From an uncultured Cohaesibacter sp. (GTDB lineage Bacteria > Pseudomonadota > Alphaproteobacteria > Rhizobiales > Cohaesibacteraceae), in the NCBI RefSeq assembly GCF_963676275.1, contig NZ_OY781091.1, positions 1,776,775-1,840,774 on the forward strand: a stretch of 64,000 nucleotides of DNA, given 5' to 3'. The translations under genes were made by a program, and so were the position numbers. Every line of letters starts with the position of its first letter. Position 1 is the first letter of the stretch. The notes beneath the pieces were generated by a model, which ran no database searches, was not told the origin of the DNA, and saw only the letters and a list, made by a program, of their open reading frames with translations. Shown here piece after piece: positions 24,613 through 34,413 of this stretch.

Positions 24613-25500
24613 TCAAAGCCAGAAGACTTCCCGGTCTGCTTCCTGCTGGTTTGCAGGCTGATCGGGATCCGAAGCAATTGCGGGATCTTCGTCCTCTTCT
24701 TGCGCGAGAGGCCGTTGCTCTTCAAAGAAATTACGCTTGAGCAAATTGCTGACAGGGATTCCGAGAATGCTATGGAGAAGGCGATCCAGATCTTTTGCGT
24801 AGAAAGGCTTTTTCAGGAATCCGGACAGCCCGACCGCCTCATACTGATCAGCCAGCATCTCTTTTTCTTTGCTGCTCATGAGAATAATGCGGCAATGGGC
24901 CTGACGTTTCTGGATAAACTTCACCATTTCCGGGCCATTCCAGTCTTTCGTATCCGCATCGACAAGCAGGATATGATAGGGAATGGATCTGCACAGGGAA
25001 ATGGCAAGCAATCCCGTAGCCGCTTCCGACGTCATCAGATCGAAGCGGCTTTCCGACATCAGCTTGAAGATGATATGACGGGCCGCTGGCTGGGAGTCTA
25101 CGACCAGCGCAGAAAGACGATTGGACTGCATTTCCCTTCGCTTCAATATGCGCTTGAGATCATCTTCGCTTAAAGGCGTCTGGATGCAGTCATAAAGACC
25201 AGCCTTGCTGGCCCGGGCAAGGCTCTCGGGGCTGAAATAGTCCGCCATCAAGATGGTGAAGATGCCCCGACTGGCCTGACCCAATTGTTCAATCACATCG
25301 AGCCCGTCACCATTTGAAAATTCTTCACTCAGAAACAGGACGTCGACGGGTCGTTCAGCCAAAGCGTCCCTTAATGCTGCTGCGGAATTAACTTCCGTGA
25401 TCGGTATGTCAGGATCCAGCTTGCGCAATGCCTGACTCACGGAACGGCGCTCTTTCGATGTCGAGGCCGCTACGAGAATGAAGCCTTTGCCTTTTCGCAT
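24613..25500 (-). CDS. Tandem-receiver response-regulator-like protein with C-terminal EVFWL
   Basis: A 295-residue protein without a DNA-binding output domain. Residues 7-120 resemble a receiver but have Ser58 where the phosphorylated Asp should be (DVLFLSEEF) and Thr108-Pro109 instead of Lys-Pro. Residues 130-245 form a second receiver with Asp135, acceptor Asp181 (ILLVDADT), Ser209 and Lys231-Pro232, so it could be phosphorylated. The tail (about 258-295) is acidic and disordered, ending EVFWL. A protein at 31704 ends similarly in EVVFL. No kinase gene is adjacent. It probably acts by protein contacts, with the tail as docking site; that is inference. The ATG at 25500 is preceded by a G-run. 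Confidence 0.75.
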   Translation of the reverse strand: MRKGKGFILVAASTSKERRSVSQALRKLDPDIPITEVNSAAALRDALAERPVDVLFLSEEFSNGDGLDVIEQLGQASRGIFTILMADYFSPESLARASKAGLYDCIQTPLSEDDLKRILKRREMQSNRLSALVVDSQPAARHIIFKLMSESRFDLMTSEAATGLLAISLCRSIPYHILLVDADTKDWNGPEMVKFIQKRQAHCRIILMSSKEKEMLADQYEAVGLSGFLKKPFYAKDLDRLLHSILGIPVSNLLKRNFFEEQRPLAQEEDEDPAIASDPDQPANQQEADREVFWL

Positions 25501-25809
25501 TGAAACTTGCCCCCAATTTCAAGCCCAATTGGCTCTACTTTAGATAGAAGTGGTTAAAAAACATATTTCCGGTCTGAAATAAAGAGAGTTTCATTGCAAA
25601 TTTTGCGGCGCTCCAGACGATTTTGCTCCATCACTTGCCAAATTCTGAAAGAAACCGGATCAAATTGGTCACGCTTTGACGAAAATTGCATGCACCGCTC
25701 AGGAACAGGACGTCTCGCCAGATCAATCAGAAGCCATCTGGAACAGGACCGGCAACAGGATATGTCGCCTGCAGACGCTCTGACTGACAAAGCACGCCAA
25801 CAAGTCCCG
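25501..25809. other. Intergenic region, no gene seen
   Basis: Between meaB's stop and the tandem-receiver gene's start, both leftward. It should hold the promoter of the receiver gene. No clear terminator for meaB and no supported small gene. Confidence 0.45.
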
Positions 25810-26820
25810 TTAGTTTGTCCGATCTTCCTTGAGGCTGGTAAGGAGCTGATGCATCACGTCCTCGACGGCAACGGAGGCAGGCAGGGTGCCGCTTTCAACG
25901 CGTCCTTCCACCTGTTCGAGCAGTCTGGTAACGCTCTCATTCTCTTTCAAAAGAGATTTCATCCGGTCTTCCAGCATGGACCACATCCAGCGAACTTGCT
26001 GGCCGCTGCGTTTTTCCTGAAGCTCGCCCGTGGCCGAAAGCTTCTGTTGATGCAGCTCCACCTGCTTCCACATCTTGTCGAGGCTTTCGTTGGCAAGGCC
26101 GGAGATCGTCATGACTGGTGGCGTCCAGTTCTGGCTGACCGGTGTCATGATATGCAGAGCCGCCCGATATTGCGCAGCAGCCTTGCGCGCCCGCGCCCAG
26201 CCGTCGCCGTCGGCCTTGTTCACGGCAATCATGTCGGCAATTTCCAGAACACCCTTCTTGATGCCCTGCAATTCGTCGCCAGCTCCGGGCAGCATCAGGA
26301 CAAGGAAGAAATCGACCATGTCTGCGACCGTGGTTTCGGATTGCCCGATGCCCACCGTTTCCACCAGAATGACGTCATATCCTGCCGCTTCGCAAAGAAA
26401 CATGGTTTCGCGCGTGCGTGCGGCAACACCGCCCAGCGTGCCCGCAGACGGGGAGGGGCGAATGAAGGCATTGGGGTCGGTGCAAAGCTGCTCCATGCGG
26501 GTCTTGTCACCCAGAATGGAACCACCGGTGCGCGTCGATGACGGATCCACCGCCAGAACTGCGACCTTTTTGCCTGCTTCGGTCAGATTCTTGCCCAGTT
26601 GATCGATGGTTGTTGACTTGCCAACGCCGGGAACGCCAGTGATGCCAACCCGATGGGCCTTGCCCGAATGGGGCAGAAGCTGGGTTAGCAATTCGCGGGC
26701 AATCGCCCGATGCGCGGGCTTGCGGCTTTCAACGAGCGTTATGGCTCTGGCGAGGGATGCCCTGTTCCCCTCCAGAATTTGTTTGGCCAGAAGATCAGCA
26801 TTCAAATGAGCAGGTACCAT
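25810..26820 (-). CDS. meaB: Methylmalonyl-CoA mutase-associated GTPase MeaB
   Basis: A 336-residue G3E-family P-loop GTPase that protects and reloads adenosylcobalamin-dependent methylmalonyl-CoA mutase. Walker A GVPGVGKST is at residues 62-70, followed by AVDPSSTRTGGSILGDKTRM (switch region), ETVGIGQSE and the NKADG guanine-specificity motif. The C-terminal helical dimerisation arm is present. The ATG at 26820 has AAGGA 8 bases upstream. Its client enzyme is encoded by mutAB at 38004-42032, about 11 kb away with unrelated genes between, rather than in one operon. Confidence 0.93.
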   Translation of the reverse strand: MVPAHLNADLLAKQILEGNRASLARAITLVESRKPAHRAIARELLTQLLPHSGKAHRVGITGVPGVGKSTTIDQLGKNLTEAGKKVAVLAVDPSSTRTGGSILGDKTRMEQLCTDPNAFIRPSPSAGTLGGVAARTRETMFLCEAAGYDVILVETVGIGQSETTVADMVDFFLVLMLPGAGDELQGIKKGVLEIADMIAVNKADGDGWARARKAAAQYRAALHIMTPVSQNWTPPVMTISGLANESLDKMWKQVELHQQKLSATGELQEKRSGQQVRWMWSMLEDRMKSLLKENESVTRLLEQVEGRVESGTLPASVAVEDVMHQLLTSLKEDRTN

Positions 26821-27064
26821 AACGTCTTTCCTTCGCCCGCAGGTTTGGGCGCTCTCTTGTCTTGTGTCTTTGGATCATACAATCAGAATTCACGCGCCTT
26901 TTTGCCATGTGAGTCGCATGACGGCAAGGCCAGAACCATGCCTAGCGCATTGGGGCGACAATGTCTGCCTGCCAAAATGGGCTGTTGATTTCCATTTTGC
27001 TTGACTGCTTCATGAGCGAGGACTGCTCCCGCGCCGGAAAATGCTCCCAAGTCAGAATGCCGGG

Positions 27065-28888
27065 CTAGTAATTTACGTCCAGCGAGATCTGATCCTTGAG
27101 AGGATTGGGGCTGGTGATCGGTTTCTGAGGATCGCAGGCGCTGTCCGGCCGTAAGATGACATGGTCATCTCTGACTTCAACGTCATAGGGTTCGAAAAAC
27201 AGCGTGCCGGGTTTTTCGCCATCGCCGGAAACGGAAAGTTCTGCCCGGAAGCGCATCATGTGGCTCGCAAGGCCATAGGTTGGCAGATCCGGCAAGAGTT
27301 TCACCACACCCTCGGTGATGATCTGCTCCGTGCCCTTGTCGATCAATGTGAGGTGGAAGCCATCGCACCAGTTGCCCGGAACCTCGCCTTCAATCAGCAT
27401 GTCTCCGCCCAGCTCGGCGCCAGACTTCAGCCCTTCGATATTGACGCTGGCAGATGAAAAGCCCTTGGCATTGTGGCGGCTGATGCGCAGCGCTTCACCA
27501 CCGAAATAGGGAGCAAACTGCTCGGAAATGGCCGCGCTGAAAATGGCAGCCGGAACATAGACATCATACTGACCGTCAGCCTCGGCGCCCAAAATGCCGG
27601 GATTGAAATGAAAGGCCAGACCGGCGATCTTGCCTGCATCGCGCGATGGCACAAGGGTAAAATTCTGCAAAAGCGTCAGGCTCGGCTTCAGATCCTTGAG
27701 CCATGCATCCTGATCCGGACGCACCAAGGTTCCAAGACGAATGGATTTTTGCCGCACGATGTCGGTCTGGATATAGGTGTCGATCAGCTTGATTGTCCCG
27801 TCCAGCTCCTTGCTATCCTTGGCCTGAAACAGATCCTGCAAACCAAAGGGCTGGTTGGTGACATTGTTGAAATTGACGCTCATGATCTGGCCGAGCTGCT
27901 TCTGCCCGTCAACGCTCTTGTCTTCCTCAAGATAAAGAGAGCTGAATTCCTGCGAGTAGAAGCGGTCCTCAACCCGCCCGGTGATGACGAGCGCAGGGCG
28001 TTCCTCCGCGAGCACTTCATCGCTGGGAGCGGTGCTGGCATTGGCATCGGCGGCCATGTCCAGCTGCTTCTGTCGCTGTGTCTGCCACTGACTGAGCGCG
28101 CGCTCTTCAAGGATGGTGCGCAAATAACGGCTGAGCTTGGGGTGATCAACCAGAGCATTCGGCATCAGATAGGTGATCGAGGCATCCTGAGAATAGAGCA
28201 GGAACGGGCGTTGCTCGGTGAAAAGAGCGGAAAAGCGCTTGCGCAGGGCGGGCCCGGCATGGGCGGCTTCTTCGATGTCAACTGCAGTCTTCTCTTCCGG
28301 GCTCAGAGCTTCGGAATTAGCTTCCGCTCCTTCGAACATGTCAGCCGCAGTCGCCTCTTTGTCCGTGGCGGGGGAAACATCTGAAGGGGCCACCTCTATG
28401 ATCGGCTCGCCTATCTTTGCCTCTCCGGTCTGGGCCGGAATCGTCAGTTGATCCTGATTGAGCGATGAGGGAACATTGGGCAACAACGGGCTGGTCATGG
28501 ATGGCGGCATGCTTGTTCCTGCCGCTGGGGCTGCCTCGGAACTGGTCTCACCTTCTTTTTGCCCGGATGTGTCGGCAGCGAGAAGGGAAGGGGCCATTGT
28601 CTCGCGTCCCGCCTCAATCACCAGCGGCGTTGCCTGACGTTCCGATTGCAGCAGCCATTGCGCCCCGGCATTTTGCCCTGCTGATGCGCTTTCATCGCCT
28701 CCCGGATCCTGCATGTTGAGGACCGGCCGATTCAATGCCGCTCCTTGCTGATAGAGCAGGGTCTGTGCGGCTGTGTCGTGACTTGCAAGGCTGACCAGAG
28801 AAAAGGCCAACAGCCACGCGACTGTTTCCTTTTTCTTGCTGTCATTGCCCCGAACACTCGGGTTATGTTTGCCAGTCTGCATCGTCAT
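27065..28888 (-). CDS. Large exported protein with DUF3298-like C-terminal region
   Basis: A 607-residue protein. A basic start and hydrophobic stretch (VAWLLAFSLVSLASHDTAAQ) suggest a signal peptide. Residues about 40-210 are Ala/Glu/Ser/Pro-rich and probably disordered. From about 215 a folded region begins (QRPFLLYSQDASITYLMPNALVDHPKLSRYL). The section with VNFNNVTNQPFGLQDLFQ and LAFHFNPGILGAEADGQYDVYVPAAIF has the pattern of DUF3298 (RsiV/PdaC-type periplasmic domain). Only one or two Cys occur late. Start: ATG 28888 is preferred to a GTG at 28897; ATG 28882 is also possible. The family call is by pattern memory only. Function unknown; envelope location likely. Confidence 0.55.
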   Translation of the reverse strand: MTMQTGKHNPSVRGNDSKKKETVAWLLAFSLVSLASHDTAAQTLLYQQGAALNRPVLNMQDPGGDESASAGQNAGAQWLLQSERQATPLVIEAGRETMAPSLLAADTSGQKEGETSSEAAPAAGTSMPPSMTSPLLPNVPSSLNQDQLTIPAQTGEAKIGEPIIEVAPSDVSPATDKEATAADMFEGAEANSEALSPEEKTAVDIEEAAHAGPALRKRFSALFTEQRPFLLYSQDASITYLMPNALVDHPKLSRYLRTILEERALSQWQTQRQKQLDMAADANASTAPSDEVLAEERPALVITGRVEDRFYSQEFSSLYLEEDKSVDGQKQLGQIMSVNFNNVTNQPFGLQDLFQAKDSKELDGTIKLIDTYIQTDIVRQKSIRLGTLVRPDQDAWLKDLKPSLTLLQNFTLVPSRDAGKIAGLAFHFNPGILGAEADGQYDVYVPAAIFSAAISEQFAPYFGGEALRISRHNAKGFSSASVNIEGLKSGAELGGDMLIEGEVPGNWCDGFHLTLIDKGTEQIITEGVVKLLPDLPTYGLASHMMRFRAELSVSGDGEKPGTLFFEPYDVEVRDDHVILRPDSACDPQKPITSPNPLKDQISLDVNY

Positions 28889-29052
28889 GTCGATCACTCG
28901 TTTCGCAAACGAATCATTGCGGAGGATGGGTAGAGAAAATTACCTATAAATCTGTTCCGGTCTTTAATAAGGCTTTCGCCCGTGGGGAACAATGCCTGAA
29001 TTGTCAAGAAAGCTGACGCAAGGAAAAGGGTCAGATCCGTAAGATGGAAAGA

Positions 29053-29655
29053 TCACGGCTCCCAGAGAATGCGCTGCAAGGTTGCCCCTTGCAATTCCTT
29101 GGCATCGGGCAGGCGATCAAATGGGCCGCGATATTCCGAAATCGCAAATACCAGCAACACCTTTTCGGTGTTTGCCGCCTTGCAAATGGCCATGCCGCGC
29201 CAGAGATTCTTGCCAACCCGGCAGGCTCTTCTGGGCAAGCGGGCCTGAGCAAAGGTCATGCCAAGGCGCTCGCCATTGGGGCCGGCAACCGCATCGCCGA
29301 CGCCATGCACGGTGCCGATCTTGCCATTGGTGCCCTTGAAAATCTGCACCATCTGCATTCCATCGCGAAAGGCCGCATAAGTCCATTGGGTGTCATTCTC
29401 GCCAGCCGTCTGGATCGTTTCGATGGTAAAACCGGGCAGAGCAGCCCCGATCGATTTCGGTCCATAGCCTGTTTCCGGGGTCAGACCACTGATACCAGCA
29501 TCGGTTACAGCAAGAAGGGCGCGCGGAGGAGGGGCTCCGGCGGAATCGGTCATGGACCCCATGGTGCCCATTGGCACGCTGCAACCGACAAGGGCTGCAA
29601 GAATGGCAAGGCCTGAGAGAGAACGCAAAATTGGTTTGAGCAATTTGGTGTGCAT
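29053..29655 (-). CDS. DUF1131-like lipoprotein
   Basis: A 200-residue lipoprotein precursor: hydrophobic signal ILRSLSGLAILAALVGC with lipobox LVGC, then a low-complexity linker and one domain. The layout, ending in VLLVFAISEYRGP...GATLQRILWEP, resembles E. coli YfeY, the RpoE-regulated lipoprotein of DUF1131 (which ends in a similar VFTGEWNGP...ESIVWKP). Two Cys (RRACRVGKN and MAICKA) match a conserved pair there. The start at 29655 is chosen because the signal peptide begins there; the ribosome-binding site is weak. Member of the cell envelope, function unknown. Same direction as its neighbours, no clear operon. Confidence 0.7.
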   Translation of the reverse strand: MHTKLLKPILRSLSGLAILAALVGCSVPMGTMGSMTDSAGAPPPRALLAVTDAGISGLTPETGYGPKSIGAALPGFTIETIQTAGENDTQWTYAAFRDGMQMVQIFKGTNGKIGTVHGVGDAVAGPNGERLGMTFAQARLPRRACRVGKNLWRGMAICKAANTEKVLLVFAISEYRGPFDRLPDAKELQGATLQRILWEP

Positions 29656-30067
29656 CAAAGATACCGCTTTAAGAGTGATGGAGCGATAGAACTCCCGGCG
29701 GGCGGCAGAAAACAACCCGTGGAATGCATAGCAGATTCGACAGCAAAGGCCAGTTGGCGAAGCCAAATAACCTTTAGCCCTTTGGGGGAACCGGATCACA
29801 GTAGCAGCTAAGACATTTCGGTAAAAGTGTATATGTGTGAGCAAATCGTTCAAGTGCCCTGTATGGTGTAGTTTTCCAGCCCAAATGCGCCTTTTTGTCT
29901 TCTCGCAGTCTTGCCGGATTCCGCTTTCCTGCCGAGCTGAGCAACGTGGCTAAGTCTACATGAAGGCATTAGTTGGGCAATATCGAAATATATCAAAAAG
30001 GGCCGCGAAAAGTCAGAGACTTGCAAGCAGTCCGGATTGCCGCTCTCAAGGCATTCCCGAAGGCAAC
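29656..30067. other. Intergenic region, no gene seen
   Basis: Lies upstream of the lipoprotein gene and downstream of the dipeptidase hairpin. Frames such as 29850-30101 lack ribosome-binding sites and family features. Confidence 0.45.
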
Positions 30068-30099
30068 GCGGCCCCGCAAGCTTCAAGCTTCGGGGCCGC
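30068..30099 (-). terminator. GC-rich hairpin downstream of the dipeptidase gene
   Basis: GCGGCCCCG and CGGGGCCGC pair around AAGCTT repeats, giving a near-perfect 15-base stem 13 bases after the stop codon. No T-run follows, so it may protect the mRNA 3' end or act with Rho rather than terminate by itself. Confidence 0.55.
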
Positions 30100-30112
30100 A
30101 AGGTGAGGAGGT

Positions 30113-31501
30113 TTAATCTGCCAGAGCTGCCAATACGCGTACCCAGGAGCGGATGCCCTTATGGTAGCTCTCCAGATTGTATTTCTCGTTGGGCGAATGG
30201 ATATTGTCGCTTTCAAGCGCATAGCCGATGAGCATCGAATCCATGCCCAGAATATCCTTGAATTCGCCGACAATCGGAATGGAGCCACCCATGCCCATCA
30301 TGATGGTATCCTTGCCCCATTCATCCTTGAGGGCGGCCGCGCCTTTCTGAAGGGGCGGGAAATCGGCAGACAGGCTGTGGCCGGGAGAAGAACCATGCTC
30401 GATATAGCTGACAGAGCAGTCTGCCGGAAGACGCGCTTCGACAAAGGCCCGCAGGTTTTTGCGAATGGCTTCAGGATCCTGTTTGCCAACCAGACGGCAG
30501 GAGATCTTGGCTGAGGCCTGTGAGGCAATCACGGTTTTGAAGCCGGAACCGGTATAGCCGCCCGTGATGCCGTTGAATTCGCAGGTCGGTCGCGCATTGA
30601 GCTGTTCGTAAATGCTATAACCTGTCTCGCCAGCCGGAATGGAAAGGCCGACATCCTTGAGAAATTCCTCATCGTCAAATGGCAGCGCATCCCACTGGGC
30701 TTTCACCTCGGGTGCCAACTCTTCCACGCCATCATAGAAGTCCGGAATCTGAACCCTGCCATTGTCGTCATGCAGATCGGCGAGGATGCGGGAAAGAACT
30801 CTGATCGGGTTTGCTGCCGGGCCACCATAAGCCCCCGAATGCAGATCGCGATTGGCAGCGGTGATGGTGATTTCCTCGCCCATCAGGCCGCGCAGCATCG
30901 TGGTGATTGCCGGTGTCTGGGCATCAAACATGGTGGTGTCGCAAACCAGCGCCAGATCCTTGGAGAGTTCTTCCTTGTGGGCATTGAGGAATGGCAGCAG
31001 ACTGGGTGAGCCGCTTTCCTCTTCGCCTTCAAACAGAATGGAAACGGCAATCGGCAGTGCGCCATTGACTTCCTTATAGGCGCGACAGGCTTCAACAAAG
31101 GTCAGCATCTGGCCCTTGTCGTCTGAAGACCCGCGCCCGAAAATCATTTTGACGCCGTCTTTCTCAAACAGTTTGGCTTCAAACGGATCGGCATCCCAGA
31201 GTGCGAGCGGGTCAACCGGCTGCACATCATAATGGGCATAAAAGAGCACATGAGGGCCCGGTTTGGGGGATTTGTCACTGTCATGGCCAACGACCATCGG
31301 ATGGCCCGGCGTTTCATGAACCCTTGCTTCAATGCCAATGCTGTTCAGCTCATTGGCAATCCATTCCGCCGCTTTCTTGCATTCCTCTTTATAGGCAGGA
31401 TCGGTGGAAATGGATTTGAAACCGACCAGTGTGAAAAGGCGTTTAAGGGAATCGTCGAAATTGGCGTCGACCTGCGCCAGAACTGAATCAAGCTTTGTCA
31501 T
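30113..31501 (-). CDS. M20-family metallo-dipeptidase
   Basis: A 462-residue zinc peptidase of the M20 carnosinase-like group. Metal-site motifs visible are LFYAHYDVQPVDP (His and Asp), GRGSSDDKGQM, the catalytic FEGEEESGSP (Glu-Glu), and HSPNEKYNLESY near the end (His ligand). RDLHSGAYGG starts the lid/dimerisation domain. Length is typical. It cleaves dipeptides in the cytoplasm; no signal peptide is seen. The ATG at 31501 has AAGG 8 bases upstream. Monocistronic, ending in a strong hairpin. Confidence 0.9.
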   Translation of the reverse strand: MTKLDSVLAQVDANFDDSLKRLFTLVGFKSISTDPAYKEECKKAAEWIANELNSIGIEARVHETPGHPMVVGHDSDKSPKPGPHVLFYAHYDVQPVDPLALWDADPFEAKLFEKDGVKMIFGRGSSDDKGQMLTFVEACRAYKEVNGALPIAVSILFEGEEESGSPSLLPFLNAHKEELSKDLALVCDTTMFDAQTPAITTMLRGLMGEEITITAANRDLHSGAYGGPAANPIRVLSRILADLHDDNGRVQIPDFYDGVEELAPEVKAQWDALPFDDEEFLKDVGLSIPAGETGYSIYEQLNARPTCEFNGITGGYTGSGFKTVIASQASAKISCRLVGKQDPEAIRKNLRAFVEARLPADCSVSYIEHGSSPGHSLSADFPPLQKGAAALKDEWGKDTIMMGMGGSIPIVGEFKDILGMDSMLIGYALESDNIHSPNEKYNLESYHKGIRSWVRVLAALAD

Positions 31502-31703
31502 GAAATAACCTTATCGGAACGGAAGGACCATGCGCGGCTGCGCATTGTTATTGTCAGGAACGCTACCAGCTTACGAAAGGTGACGCCAGCCTTGGGCAAA
31601 TATCTTTCACAAGTGTTCTGGTAACAAGCCTGAGCCGCGTTGTGGGGAGGGGGCTTATGCGGCTGACAATTCGCTCAAGCCCGCAAATGGCTTTGAGATG
31701 GCG

Positions 31704-32567
31704 TCAGAGAAAAACGACTTCTTCATCGGCCGAGCGGCCAGAACGCCCCGGTGCGGTCAGCTTTGGCAGATCTTCATCCAGATCTGAAATGGGATTTTGC
31801 TTGGGTCGCAACGGCGGTATCTTGTTGTCCGCTTGCACCTGTCTTTCTTCAGGAAGGCTGTTGGCGAGTGCTGGCGAAGAGCCTTGCGAGGCGTGGGCTT
31901 GCTCAGAAACATGCGGCCCCCGGACAAACTGGGCATCTTCCTCGCGCAATGGACTTTCATCAGCTTCGAAAGAAGGTTGCCGGGCGAGGGGAACCACCTG
32001 GTCATCTCCCCTCGCAGCATCAGCCTTGACCCTCTCTCCATTTGCCGTGGCCTCATTGTTCCCCGAGGCATGGCGGGGCTGAGAGGCTTGCCGGGCATGA
32101 AAGCCATCGGAAGAGGCATCCTCTCTGGCTGCATGCTCTGTCGGTTTCTTGGCAGGTGCCTTGACCTTGGGTTTGGACCAGCCCAATTCTTCGTCCGTCT
32201 GGGGAATATAGCGCGCGGCAAGTTCGAGATGCTTGCGCACAGTATCGATGGAAGCGGGCAGAATGACGAGCGATGCAAAGCCGAGCTTGCGCGCATTCAG
32301 CACATCTTGTGCGGTGGCCTTTTTCGAGCAGAGAATGAGACAGACACCACGACCGCCGGCAAATTCCACTTGTCTGGCCGGGATGAGTATCTTGGCAATA
32401 TCCTGCGGGCCGTAGCTTTCATCGACAAAAACGATGTCAGCCTGTCCCAAGCTGACAATCGAAGTGGCCTGAGTAATATCGTCCAGAGAGAGCGGGTGGT
32501 CTATTCCGCAATTCCTCAATAGATCTGCCCATAATTGACGATCATGACGTCGAGGGGCGAGGATCAT
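31704..32567 (-). CDS. Receiver-like protein with long disordered tail ending EVVFL
   Basis: A 287-residue protein. Residues 1-122 look like a degenerate CheY-type receiver: MILAPRRHDRQLW at the N-terminus, Asp49 in IVFVDESYG at the acceptor position, Ser81 in LILCSKK, but the switch Lys is replaced (VILPASID). Residues 125-287 are Ala/Pro/Ser/Glu-rich and probably unstructured, ending DEEVVFL. The overall plan and ending resemble the tandem-receiver protein at 24613. The frame extends upstream without stops to 32756; the ATG at 32567 is chosen as the start of the fold, with a GTG at 32570 as alternative. No DNA-binding domain. Function unknown. Confidence 0.6.
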   Translation of the reverse strand: MILAPRRHDRQLWADLLRNCGIDHPLSLDDITQATSIVSLGQADIVFVDESYGPQDIAKILIPARQVEFAGGRGVCLILCSKKATAQDVLNARKLGFASLVILPASIDTVRKHLELAARYIPQTDEELGWSKPKVKAPAKKPTEHAAREDASSDGFHARQASQPRHASGNNEATANGERVKADAARGDDQVVPLARQPSFEADESPLREEDAQFVRGPHVSEQAHASQGSSPALANSLPEERQVQADNKIPPLRPKQNPISDLDEDLPKLTAPGRSGRSADEEVVFL

Positions 32568-32823
32568 CACCGAAAGGTTCTTAACTGGTATCAAGCGACG
32601 CGACAATTTTGCTTTACCTGAATTTGATAATTGGTCCGGCTTTGTGGAACCCCGATTGTCCGAGCCGGGTATTGATGGTTGTTGATTTGTACTGGTCGCA
32701 CAAAAAAGGCCAGTCCTCAATCGGAATGGCCTATTTTCTCCAATATTCCCTTGCAATTAGTAAAAATTCAAATAATTGCATAAGGTGCAGTTAACAAAGA
32801 CTTTCGCCAATAGTACAGAGCTG

Positions 32824-34413
32824 TCATCGGCCGCTTTTCAGGCTGCCCAGAATGCCTCTCACAAGGGCTCTGCCAAGCGATGAGGCAACCGAACGGGCGA
32901 CCGATTTCATGGCAGCTTCCGCCACGGTCTGTCGATTGGAGCGGCGGGGGGCGCTTCTGGTGCGCGAACTGCTGGCCGGTCGGTCGTCCCTGTTGAAATC
33001 CGGCAGCGTGAAGCCGGTGCGGCCCCTTTTGCTGCCGCCCGATTGTTGCTCCAGCTTTTCCTCTTCCTGCCTTTGCTCTTCCTCGCGCTTGATTTTATCC
33101 TCAGCCCGCTTCTGCAAAACCTCATAGGCGCTCTCGCGATCAACAACACGGTCATAGATACCCAATATCGGGCTGTTGTCGATAATCGCTTTGCGCTCGC
33201 CCTCGCTGAGCGGGCCAATGCGCGAACTCGGAGGGCGGATAAGGGTTCGCTGCACCATTGAGGGTACACCCTTTTTCATCAGGGTGGAGACCAGCGCTTC
33301 GCCGACCCCGAGTTCCATGATGACCTGGCGGGTATCAAGAGCGGGATTGGGGCGGAACGTATCTGCTGCGACCTGCACTGCCTTCTGATCCCGAGGGGTA
33401 AAGGCGCGCAGGGCATGTTGCACGCGGTTGCCCAATTGAGAAAGCACATCGTCTGGCACATCAAGGGGATTTTGCGTCACGAAATAGACGCCGACCCCTT
33501 TGGAACGGATGAGCTTGACCACTTGTTCCACCTTGTCCACGAGCGCCTTGGGCGCATCTTCAAACAAAAGATGGGCTTCATCAAAGAAGAAGACCAGACG
33601 CGGCAGATCCCTGTCGCCGACTTCGGGAAGTTCCTCGAACAATTCCGACAACAGCCATAGAAGGAAGGTAGCATAGAGGCGCGGGGACTGCATCAGCTTG
33701 TCCGCAGCCAAAATGGAAACAACGCCGCGCCCATCACGCGTGGTGCGCATCAGATCAAGAATGTCGAGCGCTGTTTCTCCGAAGAATTTCTCTGCCCCTT
33801 GCTGTTCCAGCACCAGCAAATCGCGCTGAATGGCGCCGATGGACGTGCTGGAAATATTGCCATAGACCGATGACAATTCCTTGCGGCGTTCCTCCATATT
33901 GATCAGCAGGGCGCGCAGGTCCTTCAGATCCAGCAGCAGCATGCCCTCGTCATCAGCCAATTTGAAGGCAATGTTGAGAACCCCTTCCTGAGTGTCATTA
34001 AGCCCCATGAGGCGAGACAGCAACAGTGGTCCCATATCGGTGATGGTTGTCCGCACCGGATGCCCCTGTTCGCCAAACAGGTCCCAGAATATGGTCGGCA
34101 CGGAAGCGAAACCATATTCTTCGGCAAAACCGATAATCTCGGCGCGCTTGGCCAGAAAGTCCTTGGCTTCTCCCTCAGCGGCAAGGCCGGAAAGATCGCC
34201 CTTGACGTCTGCACAGAATACGGGAACGCCAGCGTTGGAAAAACCCTCCGCCAGAATTTGCAGGGAAACGGTTTTGCCTGTGCCCGTTGCACCTGTGATC
34301 AGGCCATGTCTGTTGGCCAGCCCAAGATTGAGATATTCTCCCTGACTGGATTGCGTGCCGTCTTCTGAGGAAAGAAAAGACGTGCCAAGATAAATTTCCC
34401 CGTCTTGCAGCAT
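32824..34413 (-). CDS. HerA/VirB4-like ATPase of the YjgR (DUF853) family
   Basis: A 529-residue P-loop ATPase. Walker A GATGTGKT is at residues 41-48, Walker B near 277 ([12 protein letters not shown]), and an [30 protein letters not shown] segment carries the sensor and arginine-finger region. Residues about 425-465 form a Glu/Lys/Gln-rich coiled coil, and the last 65 residues are basic and Ser/Arg-rich. Family members such as E. coli YjgR are widespread, but their substrate is not established. The ATG at 34413 has a distant AGGA. It stands alone, divergent from 34779. Confidence 0.88.
   Translation of the reverse strand: MLQDGEIYLGTSFLSSEDGTQSSQGEYLNLGLANRHGLITGATGTGKTVSLQILAEGFSNAGVPVFCADVKGDLSGLAAEGEAKDFLAKRAEIIGFAEEYGFASVPTIFWDLFGEQGHPVRTTITDMGPLLLSRLMGLNDTQEGVLNIAFKLADDEGMLLLDLKDLRALLINMEERRKELSSVYGNISSTSIGAIQRDLLVLEQQGAEKFFGETALDILDLMRTTRDGRGVVSILAADKLMQSPRLYATFLLWLLSELFEELPEVGDRDLPRLVFFFDEAHLLFEDAPKALVDKVEQVVKLIRSKGVGVYFVTQNPLDVPDDVLSQLGNRVQHALRAFTPRDQKAVQVAADTFRPNPALDTRQVIMELGVGEALVSTLMKKGVPSMVQRTLIRPPSSRIGPLSEGERKAIIDNSPILGIYDRVVDRESAYEVLQKRAEDKIKREEEQRQEEEKLEQQSGGSKRGRTGFTLPDFNRDDRPASSSRTRSAPRRSNRQTVAEAAMKSVARSVASSLGRALVRGILGSLKSGR

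Noticed and set aside
25594-26541. 315-codon open frame opposite meaB
   Set aside because: Shadow of meaB; no domain.
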